Part shown: positions 25,848-34,992 of the stretch, piece by piece
Layout of the letters: each line of letters opens with the position of its first letter
Position numbering within the stretch: the stretch's first letter is position 1
Source of the DNA: Vibrio cyclitrophicus
Lineage (GTDB): Bacteria; Pseudomonadota; Gammaproteobacteria; Enterobacterales; Vibrionaceae
Length of the DNA stretch: 64,000 bases
NCBI GenBank assembly: GCA_023206055.1
Contig: CP065366.1
Coordinates: forward strand, 2,666,001 to 2,730,000
Direction: 5' to 3'
Translations under genes and position numbers: made by a program
The notes under the pieces: model-generated
Database searches by the model: none
Told to the model about the DNA's origin: nothing
Seen by the model: only the letters and a program-made list of their open reading frames with translations

Positions 25848-26699
25848 TTAAATTTTGTTAACTACACCAAGAATTAGCTCTGAAACTAGCTCTGGGCTCT
25901 CTAAATGACAATGATGTCCGCCAGGAACAGTCTCTATATGCAGAGGACTATGCACTGATTTGTAGCGATTATGCTGCAAATGTCGGAATCCATCATTCCC
26001 TAGGATTATTAATTGAGGGCATTCAATAGCCGCCATAATCACTTCAGCGTGCGCCTGTGACATTCGATATAACGAGTCACATTTTAGATTAGGGTCGCAT
26101 CGCCATTGCCAAGAGTTCTCAAACTCGACAATACCTCGCTCAACAATAGGAGCGATTAATTCAGCATTAATTTGGTTGGCGTGAGCTCTCAGCTTAATAG
26201 CATCCTCAAGGCTTGCCAGAGGACGTGAAGGCTTTCTTCGCTGTCGAAGACGACTGAGTACCCCATCCCTCAAGCGAGAGACTGTTTCGTGGGGAGCTTC
26301 AGAAAGAGGTCCGTGACCTTCAATTTGAATTAATCCTGACACCTTTTCAGGAAAGGCGGCACTATAGCAACTTGCGATCAATGCACCAAGTGAATGTCCT
26401 ACTAGTACCAGTCTGTTTGGCGATAATTTAATCACCAACTGATGCAAGTCATCAATATAATCATGAAATGGGTAGTAACTTCCCGATTTGTGGGAAGAGA
26501 AACCGTGTCCGAAGAGATCAATAGCAACAAGGTGAGCATTGGGAGCAAGCTTGGCTACTTGCTGTAAAATCTGATTAAAACTGGATGAATTATCCAACCA
26601 CCCATGAATAAAAACGACCGTCGTTGCGGTCGTTTGTGGGTTACCAATTTGTTGTGTTGCAAGCGTCCCGCAGGCAAGGGAATATGACTTTTCAATCAT
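25848..26699 (-). CDS. Alpha/beta hydrolase
   Basis: A 283-residue alpha/beta-hydrolase-fold protein. VVFIHGWLDNSSSF is the oxyanion-hole region, LVGHSLGALIAS carries the nucleophilic Ser, and GGHHCHLESPE supplies the catalytic His near the C-terminus. A charged segment (LSRLRQRRKPSRPL) lies in the cap domain. It resembles generic esterases/lipases; the substrate is unknown. It sits between the Slp lipoprotein and fadD on the same strand, so a lipid-ester role is possible but unproven. The ATG after an in-frame TTG is used as start. Confidence 0.82.
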   Translation of the reverse strand: MIEKSYSLACGTLATQQIGNPQTTATTVVFIHGWLDNSSSFNQILQQVAKLAPNAHLVAIDLFGHGFSSHKSGSYYPFHDYIDDLHQLVIKLSPNRLVLVGHSLGALIASCYSAAFPEKVSGLIQIEGHGPLSEAPHETVSRLRDGVLSRLRQRRKPSRPLASLEDAIKLRAHANQINAELIAPIVERGIVEFENSWQWRCDPNLKCDSLYRMSQAHAEVIMAAIECPQLIILGNDGFRHLQHNRYKSVHSPLHIETVPGGHHCHLESPELVSELILGVVNKI

Positions 26700-26748
26700 C
26701 AAACATCTAATTCCGTCTAGTTGTGCAATAAACGTTTAATAAAGTTAA

Positions 26749-27309
26749 TTACTCTACGTCTTTTATCACTCGACCTTGTCTTGGCATCGTTTGAAAACTG
26801 CGACAATGTAGACTTCTGCAAGAGTAATAAGTTGGTGCAAAATCGTTAACAACAACTCGTTCCGTAATGTTCCACAGTCGTTGGTTGTCCACTTTCATTA
26901 CAGGGAAAGTGTAAGGGTATTCCCCTATTTTTCCATCTTCACTACCATTGGATTGACCAACTAATGTAATCAAACGGCCTTCTGCAAAACTTAGAGGCTC
27001 AACATACCCTTCAATGTAACCAACAAAACGTCCGCTTGGCTCTGCGTCTAGATCTGGCTTACCGCTACTCGAAATCGGCATATTAGCGACTTCGATTCGA
27101 GTCTTATCTTTCAAGTTTGTTACTTTAGATATCACGCCACCTAATCGAACACTTTGCGCATCCGGTAGTTGGTCGACCCATTGCTGGTAATCGCTAATCA
27201 CAGGCTCTGATTTTGCTTCAAGCTCGCTAGGGAGTGATGAACACCCGGCAAGTACCACGACACCAAGAGAAACGGCGATTAAGCGTAATTTAGAGAGATA
27301 GTTTGACAT
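26749..27309 (-). CDS. Slp-family outer-membrane lipoprotein
   Basis: A 186-residue lipoprotein of the Slp (starvation-inducible) family. The signal peptide ends with lipobox LAGC (SLGVVVLAGCSSLP). SVRLGGVISKVTNLKDKTRIEV, EPSGRFVGYIEGYVEPLSFAEGRLITLVG and IGEYPYTFPVMKVDNQRLW match YeaY/Slp. Its function is unknown; it may affect envelope stability. In enterobacteria the homologue yeaY also lies between fadD and tsaB. Confidence 0.88.
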   Translation of the reverse strand: MSNYLSKLRLIAVSLGVVVLAGCSSLPSELEAKSEPVISDYQQWVDQLPDAQSVRLGGVISKVTNLKDKTRIEVANMPISSSGKPDLDAEPSGRFVGYIEGYVEPLSFAEGRLITLVGQSNGSEDGKIGEYPYTFPVMKVDNQRLWNITERVVVNDFAPTYYSCRSLHCRSFQTMPRQGRVIKDVE

Positions 27310-27344
27310 GGTTCTGGTCCTTAAACAGGCATTAATAAGAAGCT

Positions 27345-27650
27345 CTAGATGTAGATATCGACACCGATAAGCTTTGCAAGTTCTTCTTTCTTCGCCTGAT
27401 TCATTACATCCATATACTCTTCCATAGCCTTACGTCCTCGGCCTTCTGGAAGATCATACTGGATTTGAGCCTTGTGTAGTTCAGACTCTTTAACTTGGCG
27501 AATAGAGTGAGAAACAGCATTAGCCACCTTAGTCGGTTGCCCAACCGCAGTGCTAGCATCAGATTTTTTTGCCTGCTCCTTCTTTTTAATTCGATTAGGC
27601 TTAGACGCACTGCCTATCGAAGAAGGAGGTAAGTTGTTAATTGATACCAT
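27345..27650 (-). CDS. Conserved small protein of unknown function
   Basis: A 101-residue, Lys/Ala-rich protein with a polar N-terminal half (NRIKKKEQAKKSDAS) and a more ordered C-terminal half with QIQYDLPEGRGRKAMEEYMDVMNQAKKEELAKLIGVDIYI. No membrane segment, signal peptide or nucleotide-binding motif. Similar vibrio proteins are sometimes labelled ParA, but no Walker motif exists here, so that label is not supported. It lies in the tsaB-slp gene run on the minus strand. The coherent C-terminus and conserved spacing suggest a real gene. Confidence 0.7.
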   Translation of the reverse strand: MVSINNLPPSSIGSASKPNRIKKKEQAKKSDASTAVGQPTKVANAVSHSIRQVKESELHKAQIQYDLPEGRGRKAMEEYMDVMNQAKKEELAKLIGVDIYI

Positions 27651-27722
27651 GACTAAATATCTGCCCTCTCAAATCTAAATAATACGCATTTAGATCTAAT
27701 TTGCATCAGAACCTTGTAAAAA

Positions 27723-28424
27723 TTATTCGCGACCTGGCAGTTTCTTCCAAGTCACTTTATCACGAAGATAAACTGGCTCAGACTCTTCAGCTGCAACCGC
27801 TTTGCCTTCTGCGTAAGCAAATTGAGCAAGGAACGCCATATCTTGAGCTTCTGGGAATAAAACCTCACACGCTTTGGTGTTGATCGCTAGAGTATCCATA
27901 TGTTCTGCGTACGCTTCCCAACCTGTGCCGACTTTTGCCCATGTTTCAGAGCCTGCTTCTAACTGCGAAGCCAATTCGCTTGGTGGTGTAACACATTCAG
28001 CATCAACTGCTGTCCAGCGACCGTCTTGTTCACGGCTATAACGAGCCCAGTACACTTCACTCATACGCGCATCAATCGCTGTTGCTACATGAGTTTCACC
28101 AAATTTACGGTAGCTGCCTTGCGCCATCGCTGCCAGCGTAGAGACACCGATCATTGGTAAATCCGCACCAAAAGCCAAGCCTTGAGCAATACCAATACCA
28201 ATACGTAAACCAGTGAAACTGCCTGGGCCTTGGCCAAACGCGATAGCATCGATATCGGTTAAAGCGACATTCGCTTCTTTCAGTACTTCATCAACCATAG
28301 GTAGAATTTTTTTCGTATGGTCTCGAGGAGCCTCTTCGCTACGTGCGAACACCTGGTCACCGATTACTAATGCAACTGAACAATTTTCAGTTGCGGTATC
28401 TACTGCAAGAATTTTCGCGCTCAT
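27723..28424 (-). CDS. tsaB: tRNA threonylcarbamoyladenosine biosynthesis protein TsaB
   Basis: A 233-residue protein partnering TsaD and TsaE in t6A37 synthesis on ANN-decoding tRNAs. It has the ASKHA-fold start ILAVDTATENCSVALV, DHTKKILPMVDEVL and the hallmark AIAFGQGPGSFTGLRIGIGIAQGLAFG. It lacks the TsaD metal site, as expected for this non-catalytic paralogue. It is 59 bases downstream of yoaA, as in E. coli. Confidence 0.95.
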   Translation of the reverse strand: MSAKILAVDTATENCSVALVIGDQVFARSEEAPRDHTKKILPMVDEVLKEANVALTDIDAIAFGQGPGSFTGLRIGIGIAQGLAFGADLPMIGVSTLAAMAQGSYRKFGETHVATAIDARMSEVYWARYSREQDGRWTAVDAECVTPPSELASQLEAGSETWAKVGTGWEAYAEHMDTLAINTKACEVLFPEAQDMAFLAQFAYAEGKAVAAEESEPVYLRDKVTWKKLPGRE

Positions 28425-28483
28425 TTGTGTCTCAAATATCTGTTATCTAATCTAAAAATAATGGCTAAACTCAACAATGCCAC

Positions 28484-30412
28484 TTAATCAGCAGCGGTTG
28501 AATGGTCTTTAGCTAAGAATTCTTTAATGACCCCTAAGTCACGGGTACGTGGAATGGGCGGTAAACTCGCCAAAAATATGCCACCGTAATCGCGAGTCAC
28601 CAATCGGTTATCGCAAATAATCAAAGCGCCATTATCGCGCTTGTCACGTATCAATCGGCCGACACCTTGTTTCAAGGTAATCACAGCGTCTGGCAACTGT
28701 ACTTGTGCAAAAGGATCACCCCCTTTTAGCTTACAATCCTCGATTCGAGCCTTAAGTAAAGGGTCATCAGGGGCCGTAAAGGGCAATTTGTCGATGATAA
28801 CACAGCTTAATGCGTCGCCCCTAACATCTATCCCTTCCCAAAAAGCGCCTGTCGCCACGAGCAATGCGTTACCCAATTCCATGAACTCGGCTAAAGTTTT
28901 TTGCTTACTTGTCTCACCTTGCAATAGAACGGGAACCGTGAGGGTTTCTCGGAATCGCTCGCCCAACTCTTTCATCATGCTGTGTGAAGTACACAAGAAG
29001 AAACAGCGACCTTGGTTTTGCTCGATCACAGGAGTCAGCATTTTAACTAGCTTATCCGCCAACCCCGGACTATTCGGTTCTGGAAGATAACGAGGCACAC
29101 ACAATCGCGCCTGATTCGGGTAATCAAATGGGCTCGGCAATGAAAACTGTGCAGACGGCTTTAATCCAAGTCGAGATGTGAAGTGGTCGAAATCATCCGA
29201 CACCGCTAGCGTTGCTGAGGTAAACACCCACGCGCCCGGCTTCAGCTCAATCTGCTCGTAGAATTTATCGGCGACTGAAAGCGGTGTGATGTGCAAAGCG
29301 AATTGCCTTGGTGTTGTGTCATACCAATAGGAGTACCCCGTAATCGACACATCGCACACACGCTCAATACGTGACTTAATCATGTTTGCGCGCTCGAAGG
29401 CAGTGTCTAACAGCTGGCTTCGACCCAATGCTAATTTCAATACATCAACGGCCAGTTGCAACGCATCTTGTAGACGAACAAGTTCTCGTGCAATCGATTC
29501 GGATTTCAATGCTTCACGCCAGTTACCACGAAAGCCGGTATCACCGAGTACGATACGCAGATCGGCTGACGATTGAATGAGCCTCTCGCCAACTTTTTGT
29601 AGCTGACGCATGTCTTTAGCTTCAGTGCGGTAAGCGATTTCAATGTCTTTGGCTAGTTCTTGGATTTGTCGGCTTGATACTGATTGTCCAAAGTACTGAC
29701 TGGCAATATCGGGAAGCTGATGCGCTTCATCGAAAATAAACACATCGGCTTCAGGAATCAGCTCACCGAATCCGGTCTCTTTAATCGCTAAATCCGCTAA
29801 GAACAAGTGGTGGTTCACTACAACCACATCAGAGTCCATCGCTTTTTTACGCGCTTTCAACACAAAGCAATCGGTGTAGCTTGGGCACTCTTTACCTAAG
29901 CAGTTGTCGTTAGTTGAGGTAATAGTTGGAATAACTGGGCTATCTTCAGCAATGTCATCGCAATCGCCTAAGTCACCCGTTTGAGTCGCCGAAGACCAAC
30001 TGCGCACTTTCACCAACTGCGCTAACAATGTTGGGTCGGTATGAGTGCCATGACTTTCGATCATCTGGCGGCTCAAGCGGTCCAAACACAAATAGTTTGA
30101 ACGTCCTTTGAGTAACGCAACCTGACCATAAAAGCCAAGCGCATCGACCATTAATGGCAAATCTCTGTGAAAAAGCTGTTCTTGGAGGTTTTTAGACCCC
30201 GTACTAATGATGGTTTTCTTGCCACTAAGGAGCGCTGGCACTAAGTAAGCAAAGGTCTTACCGGTACCCGTTCCCGCTTCAACAACTAACTGGCTTTGTT
30301 TCTCAATAGCTTGTGAAACCGCTTCAGCCATGTCTAACTGAGCTTGTCTTGGTTGAAACCCTGGGATTGCTTTGCCCAGAGCGCCATCAGCAGAAAACGT
30401 TTTAGATATCAT
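28484..30412 (-). CDS. yoaA: ATP-dependent helicase YoaA (DinG/XPD-like, Fe-S)
   Basis: A 642-residue superfamily 2 helicase of the XPD/DinG group. Walker A is VEAGTGTGKTFAYLVPAL; the iron-sulphur cysteines include CLGKECPSYTDCFVLKARKKA together with an upstream Cys; Walker B is DEAH in FIFDEAHQLPD; C-terminal helicase motifs include ATGAFWEGIDVRGDAL and QGVGRLIRDKRDNG. YoaA is implicated in repair of stalled replication forks. Followed closely by tsaB, the enterobacterial arrangement. Confidence 0.93.
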   Translation of the reverse strand: MISKTFSADGALGKAIPGFQPRQAQLDMAEAVSQAIEKQSQLVVEAGTGTGKTFAYLVPALLSGKKTIISTGSKNLQEQLFHRDLPLMVDALGFYGQVALLKGRSNYLCLDRLSRQMIESHGTHTDPTLLAQLVKVRSWSSATQTGDLGDCDDIAEDSPVIPTITSTNDNCLGKECPSYTDCFVLKARKKAMDSDVVVVNHHLFLADLAIKETGFGELIPEADVFIFDEAHQLPDIASQYFGQSVSSRQIQELAKDIEIAYRTEAKDMRQLQKVGERLIQSSADLRIVLGDTGFRGNWREALKSESIARELVRLQDALQLAVDVLKLALGRSQLLDTAFERANMIKSRIERVCDVSITGYSYWYDTTPRQFALHITPLSVADKFYEQIELKPGAWVFTSATLAVSDDFDHFTSRLGLKPSAQFSLPSPFDYPNQARLCVPRYLPEPNSPGLADKLVKMLTPVIEQNQGRCFFLCTSHSMMKELGERFRETLTVPVLLQGETSKQKTLAEFMELGNALLVATGAFWEGIDVRGDALSCVIIDKLPFTAPDDPLLKARIEDCKLKGGDPFAQVQLPDAVITLKQGVGRLIRDKRDNGALIICDNRLVTRDYGGIFLASLPPIPRTRDLGVIKEFLAKDHSTAAD

Positions 30413-30463
30413 AGAGTACGTGGTTTAGAAAAATAGAAGGCGAATTATGGCAGGTTTATTGAG

Positions 30464-30494
30464 CCGGTGCGAATCAAGTATGACTTCGCACCGG
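30464..30494. repeat. 10-bp inverted repeat upstream of yoaA
   Basis: CCGGTGCGAA and TTCGCACCGG flank 11 bases, between the 66-codon gene and yoaA. No T-run on the minus strand, so a termination role is uncertain. Confidence 0.45.
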
Positions 30495-30572
30495 AGGTGT
30501 CTATCGAATAGAACATGACAGGCTAAGTCCTTCTTACCGACCTAGCCCAAAACAAATGAAAGGGTTGTTTAA

Positions 30573-30773
30573 CTACTTACGATTCAAATAACGAGACAAC
30601 CAAGGTGCACCAGTAAAGTCAGTGTCACTTGATTGCATGGCTTTAGCAGCATCAGTCGGAGAGGCCTTGCTTTCCCACATTTCATCAAGAACGTTGCCGT
30701 CCACCTGAACATCACCAACTAATGAATTTACACGCTTACAATATAACTTTTTCGCTAGTAACTCTTTATCCAT
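30573..30773 (-). CDS. Small conserved hypothetical protein
   Basis: A 66-residue soluble protein: MDKELLAKKLYCKRVNSLVGDV, then a charged middle and TDFTGAPWLSRYLNRK. No domain recognised, no signal peptide or membrane segment. It lies between yoaA (same strand, downstream) and purU (divergent). The balanced residue composition and isolated position between two promoters favour a real gene. Confidence 0.6.
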   Translation of the reverse strand: MDKELLAKKLYCKRVNSLVGDVQVDGNVLDEMWESKASPTDAAKAMQSSDTDFTGAPWLSRYLNRK

Positions 30774-30951
30774 AAATGATCACCTATGCATGGCTGAAAA
30801 TGTTGGCTTGCTCTAGTGGGACTTGACCGAGAATGTCGGTTAAACCGTCAGAAATCTAACCTCTACCTGAATTTATTAAGCCTCTCAATTTATTAATCCC
30901 CTAAATGAACGGTAGATTTTGTTGAAACCAAATTGATAATAGATTAATTAT

Positions 30952-30981
30952 AACGGTGATATTGCGGCTCAGTTCACCGTT
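30952..30981. repeat. 8-bp inverted repeat in the purU upstream region
   Basis: AACGGTGA and TCACCGTT flank 14 bases about 70 bases before the purU start. It could be an mRNA leader hairpin or an operator; no known regulator was recognised. Confidence 0.35.
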
Positions 30982-31050
30982 CGACGGCCTGCATTAAATT
31001 TTGAAAAATCCCGATTTCATATAATAAGTGCAACATTTCATGGAAGTAAG

Positions 31051-31890
31051 ATGCAAATGGAAAGAAAAACTTTATTAACACATTGTACTGATGCCCCAGG
31101 CCTCATATCAAAGATCACCAACATTTGTTACAAGCACCAACTCAATATTATTCACAACAACGAGTTCGTTGATAACACTAGTGGCCACTTCTTTATGCGC
31201 ACTGAGCTTGAAGGGTATTTCAATGATGAAACCTTACTTGCCGATTTAGACCAAGCCCTACCAGAAAAGACAAAACGTAAGCTTGTTGATTCATCTCGTA
31301 AGCGTGTCGTGATACTCGTGACTAAAGAAGCGCATTGCCTTGGCGATATTCTGATGAAGAACTTCGATGGCAGTTTGGATGTAGAAATTGCCGCTGTAGT
31401 TGGCAACTACGATACTCTGCAAAGCTTAACCGAGCGTTTTGATATTCCTTATCATCATGTTTCTCACGAGGGATTAAACCGTGAAGAACATGAGAAGAAG
31501 ATGCTTGAAGTGATTGACCAGTATGAGGCGGACTATCTGGTTCTTGCTAAATACATGCGAGTACTGACTCCGGGTTTTGTTGAGAAGTACAACCACAAAA
31601 TCATCAACATCCACCACAGCTTCTTGCCAGCATTCATTGGTGCTAAACCATACCAGCAAGCTTATGAACGCGGCGTAAAAATCATTGGTGCAACGGCGCA
31701 CTTCGTGACAAACGATCTCGATGAAGGCCCAATCATCAAGCAAGATGTTATCCCAGTGGATCACAACTTCAGCGCGAAAGACATGGCTCAAGCGGGTCGT
31801 GATGTTGAGAAGAACGTATTGAGTAAGGCGCTAAACAAGGTGATCAATGATCATGTGTTTGTTTACGGCAACAAGACCGTGATTTTGTAA
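31051..31890 (+). CDS. purU: Formyltetrahydrofolate deformylase
   Basis: A 279-residue hydrolase converting 10-formyl-THF to THF and formate, balancing one-carbon pools and supplying formate to PurT. An N-terminal ACT domain (TLLTHCTDAPGLISKITNICYKH) precedes the formyltransferase-like catalytic domain with AAVVGNYDTL, INIHHSFLPAFIGAKPYQQAYERGVKIIGATAHFV and the invariant DEGPII. Start at ATG with GGAAG upstream; a second ATG two codons in is equally possible. Followed by a strong terminator. Confidence 0.95.
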   Translation: MQMERKTLLTHCTDAPGLISKITNICYKHQLNIIHNNEFVDNTSGHFFMRTELEGYFNDETLLADLDQALPEKTKRKLVDSSRKRVVILVTKEAHCLGDILMKNFDGSLDVEIAAVVGNYDTLQSLTERFDIPYHHVSHEGLNREEHEKKMLEVIDQYEADYLVLAKYMRVLTPGFVEKYNHKIINIHHSFLPAFIGAKPYQQAYERGVKIIGATAHFVTNDLDEGPIIKQDVIPVDHNFSAKDMAQAGRDVEKNVLSKALNKVINDHVFVYGNKTVIL

Positions 31891-31937
31891 GTCGGGTCTT
31901 AAAAGCGATTTACAGTAAGACTTCCAGTTAGAACCCA

Positions 31938-31980
31938 ATAAAAAACGCGCAACAGGGTTAACCCATTACGCGTTTTTTGT
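31938..31980 (+). terminator. Terminator after purU
   Basis: AAAAAACGCG and CGCGTTTTTT close a stem that also includes GGGTTAACCC in its loop region; a T-run follows. Confidence 0.88.
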
Positions 31981-32007
31981 ATCTGGTTATCAGACTAACT
32001 TTTAGAA

Positions 32008-32190
32008 ATTCCCGACTGCGCTCCTTCGTCGCTATCGGGAATCACGAACTCGGTGATGAATCTTTTAGCTATAGGCTCCAACATCCGCCCTCCAACGCTC
32101 AGTCAGCACCTAAAGATAGACTTTGGCAAACACGATTAAACACTCCGTCATTCCGACGAGTTTAAGCGAGATCAGGAATCTCTTTCCTGT
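32008..32190. repeat. REP-like imperfect hairpin repeat between purU and yecM
   Basis: Two TTCC...GGAA hairpins lie here. ATTCCCGA and TCGGGAAT (32008-32042) flank a CTGCGCTCCTTCGTCGCT loop, and CGTCATTCCGACGAG...AGGAATCTC forms a second at 32145-32182. This GTCATTCC/GGAATCTC pattern resembles the short dispersed intergenic repeats common in vibrio genomes. No coding potential is evident. Copy number cannot be tested in this window. Confidence 0.55.
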
Positions 32191-32206
32191 TAACTATCGA
32201 CTGAGA

Positions 32207-32803
32207 CTAAGCTTGCTCTGACTCCACAATCTTCTTCAACGAATGTGGGTGCAACTTGATGCAAATCCCTTGATGCTTGAATGCGACCGTTGGGTTATTC
32301 AAACGTTCACCCTCACCTTTCGGGCTAGAGAGTTTGATCTTAACGCCTTGCTCAGCCAAAGTTTCAAACTTAACGGCGAACTGTGGGTAGGTTTCTTTAA
32401 GATCCGCTAAATACTCATCGGCCGTTTGCGCGTGAGAAGGAATCACGAACTCAACATGCTCCCAGTCTTGAGACGGGTAAATTTTACCTTCTGCAGGGTA
32501 CGGAAGCTCTAAACACTCAATCTTCCAACCAAGACTTTGCAATGGTTCATCGAAAGCCAACACCACAATGGGACGACCGTTAATCATCGCTTCTGAAATC
32601 GTAGAACCGTATTCAGACCATGCTTGATGTGCTGATTTCGCAAGCTCAGTTTCATTGATTCTTAATGCAATATGATCCGCTTGAGCAAAGCTTAAATCCA
32701 AACCCAATGTATTCCCTAGGTTCTCAATTTTCGCCATAAACGTATCAAGGCGCGCAATCATTTGTTGTGGTTCTAGTTCGGCTTGCTTCAGGCTCATCGT
32801 CAT
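32207..32803 (-). CDS. yecM: VOC-family protein YecM
   Basis: A 198-residue protein of the YecM family, a glyoxalase/dioxygenase (VOC) fold with metal-site-like residues: ADHIALRIN, GWKIECLELPYPAEGKIYPSQDWEHVEFVIPS and ALKHQGICIKLHPHSL-like FKHQGICIKLHPHSL. The substrate is unknown. It is divergent from argS, the same neighbour as in E. coli. GGAGAA lies eight bases before the ATG. Confidence 0.88.
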   Translation of the reverse strand: MTMSLKQAELEPQQMIARLDTFMAKIENLGNTLGLDLSFAQADHIALRINETELAKSAHQAWSEYGSTISEAMINGRPIVVLAFDEPLQSLGWKIECLELPYPAEGKIYPSQDWEHVEFVIPSHAQTADEYLADLKETYPQFAVKFETLAEQGVKIKLSSPKGEGERLNNPTVAFKHQGICIKLHPHSLKKIVESEQA

Positions 32804-33152
32804 TATCTTTGTTCTCCAAATAATGGCTGCATGGTATCAGTTTTACTTTCAGCAACAAGCGTTGCTTTTGCAAAAAACATGTAATTAACACCCTATCTCA
32901 ACAACCTAAATGGACAAACTCAGCTTATCAAAAGTTGTTTGTCAAAAACCCCTCAGGAAATGTGAATTTTCTATCAATCCGGCCTATAAGAAAGCTCTCA
33001 AAATTGGTATGATTACCGCCATTTTTGTGAACTTAAACAGAGTCTGTTGTTCATTTCAGCATTAAATCGTTAACTAGACGCATAATTAGCCAAATTTAAT
33101 GCCCACGAAATAACGGCCACTCTTATTCATCCTTGAATTGAAGGAAACGCGT
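32804..33152. other. 349-base divergent promoter region of yecM and argS
   Basis: No ORF, tRNA or strong hairpin seen. It should contain the promoters of both genes; none could be placed with confidence. A T-box or similar leader for argS was looked for and not found. Confidence 0.5.
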
Positions 33153-34886
33153 GTGAATATCCAAGCACTGATTAATGACAAAGTATCTCAGGCTCTAGAA
33201 GCCGCTGGCGCACCTGTAGGCTCTCCTGCGGCTGTTCGCCAATCTGCAAAACCACAATTTGGTGACTACCAAGCAAACGGCATTATGGGTGTTGCTAAAC
33301 GACTAGGCACTAACCCTCGAGAATTTGCTCAAAAAGTATTGGACGTTCTAAACCTAGACGGTATCGCTTCTAAAGTTGAAATCGCAGGTCCAGGTTTCCT
33401 AAACATCTTCCTAGATGAGGCATTCCTAGCACAACAAGCAGACGCAGCACTGGCTGATTCTCGCCTTGGTGTTGCAGCAGCTGAAGCGCAAACCATTGTT
33501 GCTGACTACTCTGCACCAAACGTTGCAAAAGAAATGCACGTTGGTCACCTACGTTCAACGATCATCGGTGATGCTGTTGTTCGTACACTTGAGTTCTTAG
33601 GTCACAAAGTTATCCGTGCTAACCACATTGGTGACTGGGGTACTCAATTCGGTATGCTTATCGCAAACCTTGAGCGTATCCAAGCTGAAACGGGCGAAGT
33701 TTCAATGGAGCTTTCAGATCTTGAACAGTTCTACCGTGAATCTAAAAAGCTTTACGACGAAGACGAAGAATTCGCAGTAAAAGCACGTGGCTACGTAGTG
33801 AAACTGCAAAGCGGCGACGCATACTGCGCTGAAATGTGGAAAAAACTGGTTGACGTAACCATGGTTCAAAACCAACGTAACTACGATCGCCTAAACGTAT
33901 CACTGACACGTGATGATGTAATGGGTGAAAGTATGTACAACCATATGCTTTCAAACATCGTTGCTGATCTACAAGCACAAGGCCTAGCAAAAGAGTCTGA
34001 CGGCGCACAAGTTGTATTCCTAGACGAATACAAAAACAAAGACGGCGACCCGATGGGCGTTATCGTGCAAAAGCGTGACGGTGGCTTCCTATACACCACA
34101 ACCGATATTGCATGTGCTAAATACCGTTTTGAAGAACTGGGCGCAGACCGCGTACTTTACTTCATCGACTCTCGTCAGCACCAACACCTAATGCAAGCTT
34201 GGACTATCGTTCGTAAAGCGGGTTATGTTCCTGAGTCTGTATCTCTTGAGCACCACGCATTCGGCATGATGCTAGGTAAAGATGGTAAGCCATTTAAAAC
34301 TCGTGCAGGCGGCACAGTACGTCTTGCTGATCTTCTGGACGAAGCAGAAGTACGTGCAACTCAGCTGATCGAATCTAAAAACCCTGAGCTAGCAGAAGAC
34401 GAGAAGAAAACCATCGCGAACACAGTAGCAATGGCGGCTGTTAAATACGCAGACCTTTCTAAGCACCGTACCACGGATTACGTGTTCGACTGGGAAAACA
34501 TGCTGGCATTTGAAGGCAACACAGCACCGTACATGCAGTACGCGTACACTCGTGTCGCTTCAATCTTTGCTAAAGCAGGCATTTCTATGGACTCTCTTGA
34601 AGGTGAAATCAAAATCACTGAAGAGAAAGAGAAAGCACTTATCGCGAAACTTCTACAATTTGAAGAAGCGGTACAGTCTGTTGCTCGTGAAGGTCAACCG
34701 CACATCATGTGTAGCTACCTATTCGAACTTGCTGGTCAATTCTCTAGCTTCTACGAAGCATGCCCTATCCTTGTGGCTGAAGACGAAACCGTTAAACAGA
34801 GCCGCCTGAAGCTTGCTGCACTGACAGCTAAGACAATCAAGCAAGGTCTGTCACTTCTAGGTATCGAAACTCTAGAGCGTATGTAA
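33153..34886 (+). CDS. argS: Arginyl-tRNA synthetase
   Basis: A 577-residue class I aminoacyl-tRNA synthetase. The N-terminal Add-1 domain begins MNIQALINDKVSQALEAAG. The HIGH motif appears as HVGH in APNVAKEMHVGHLRSTIIGD. HHAFGMMLGKDGKPFKTRAGGTVRL is the KMSKS-equivalent region, which is degenerate in ArgRS. The C-terminal anticodon-binding domain ends SLLGIETLERM. The start is GTG six bases after AAGGAA, where homologues begin; a TTG five codons upstream is not used. Confidence 0.97.
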   Translation: MNIQALINDKVSQALEAAGAPVGSPAAVRQSAKPQFGDYQANGIMGVAKRLGTNPREFAQKVLDVLNLDGIASKVEIAGPGFLNIFLDEAFLAQQADAALADSRLGVAAAEAQTIVADYSAPNVAKEMHVGHLRSTIIGDAVVRTLEFLGHKVIRANHIGDWGTQFGMLIANLERIQAETGEVSMELSDLEQFYRESKKLYDEDEEFAVKARGYVVKLQSGDAYCAEMWKKLVDVTMVQNQRNYDRLNVSLTRDDVMGESMYNHMLSNIVADLQAQGLAKESDGAQVVFLDEYKNKDGDPMGVIVQKRDGGFLYTTTDIACAKYRFEELGADRVLYFIDSRQHQHLMQAWTIVRKAGYVPESVSLEHHAFGMMLGKDGKPFKTRAGGTVRLADLLDEAEVRATQLIESKNPELAEDEKKTIANTVAMAAVKYADLSKHRTTDYVFDWENMLAFEGNTAPYMQYAYTRVASIFAKAGISMDSLEGEIKITEEKEKALIAKLLQFEEAVQSVAREGQPHIMCSYLFELAGQFSSFYEACPILVAEDETVKQSRLKLAALTAKTIKQGLSLLGIETLERM

Positions 34887-34913
34887 TTCCCTCCGGGTTA
34901 CAATGAATAAATA

Positions 34914-34950
34914 CAAAGGTTGATGTGAGAGCATCAACCTTTTGTTTTAT
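34914..34950 (+). terminator. Terminator after argS
   Basis: AAAGGTTGATG and CATCAACCTTT (11 bp) flank TGAGAG, followed by TTGTTTT. Confidence 0.9.
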
Positions 34951-34992
34951 CTAACGTATACTGAATTCAAGAAATCGAAATGGATAATAATA

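Noticed and set aside
32804..33152. T-box or other riboswitch leading argS
   Set aside because: No terminator hairpin or specifier-like structure lies upstream of argS.
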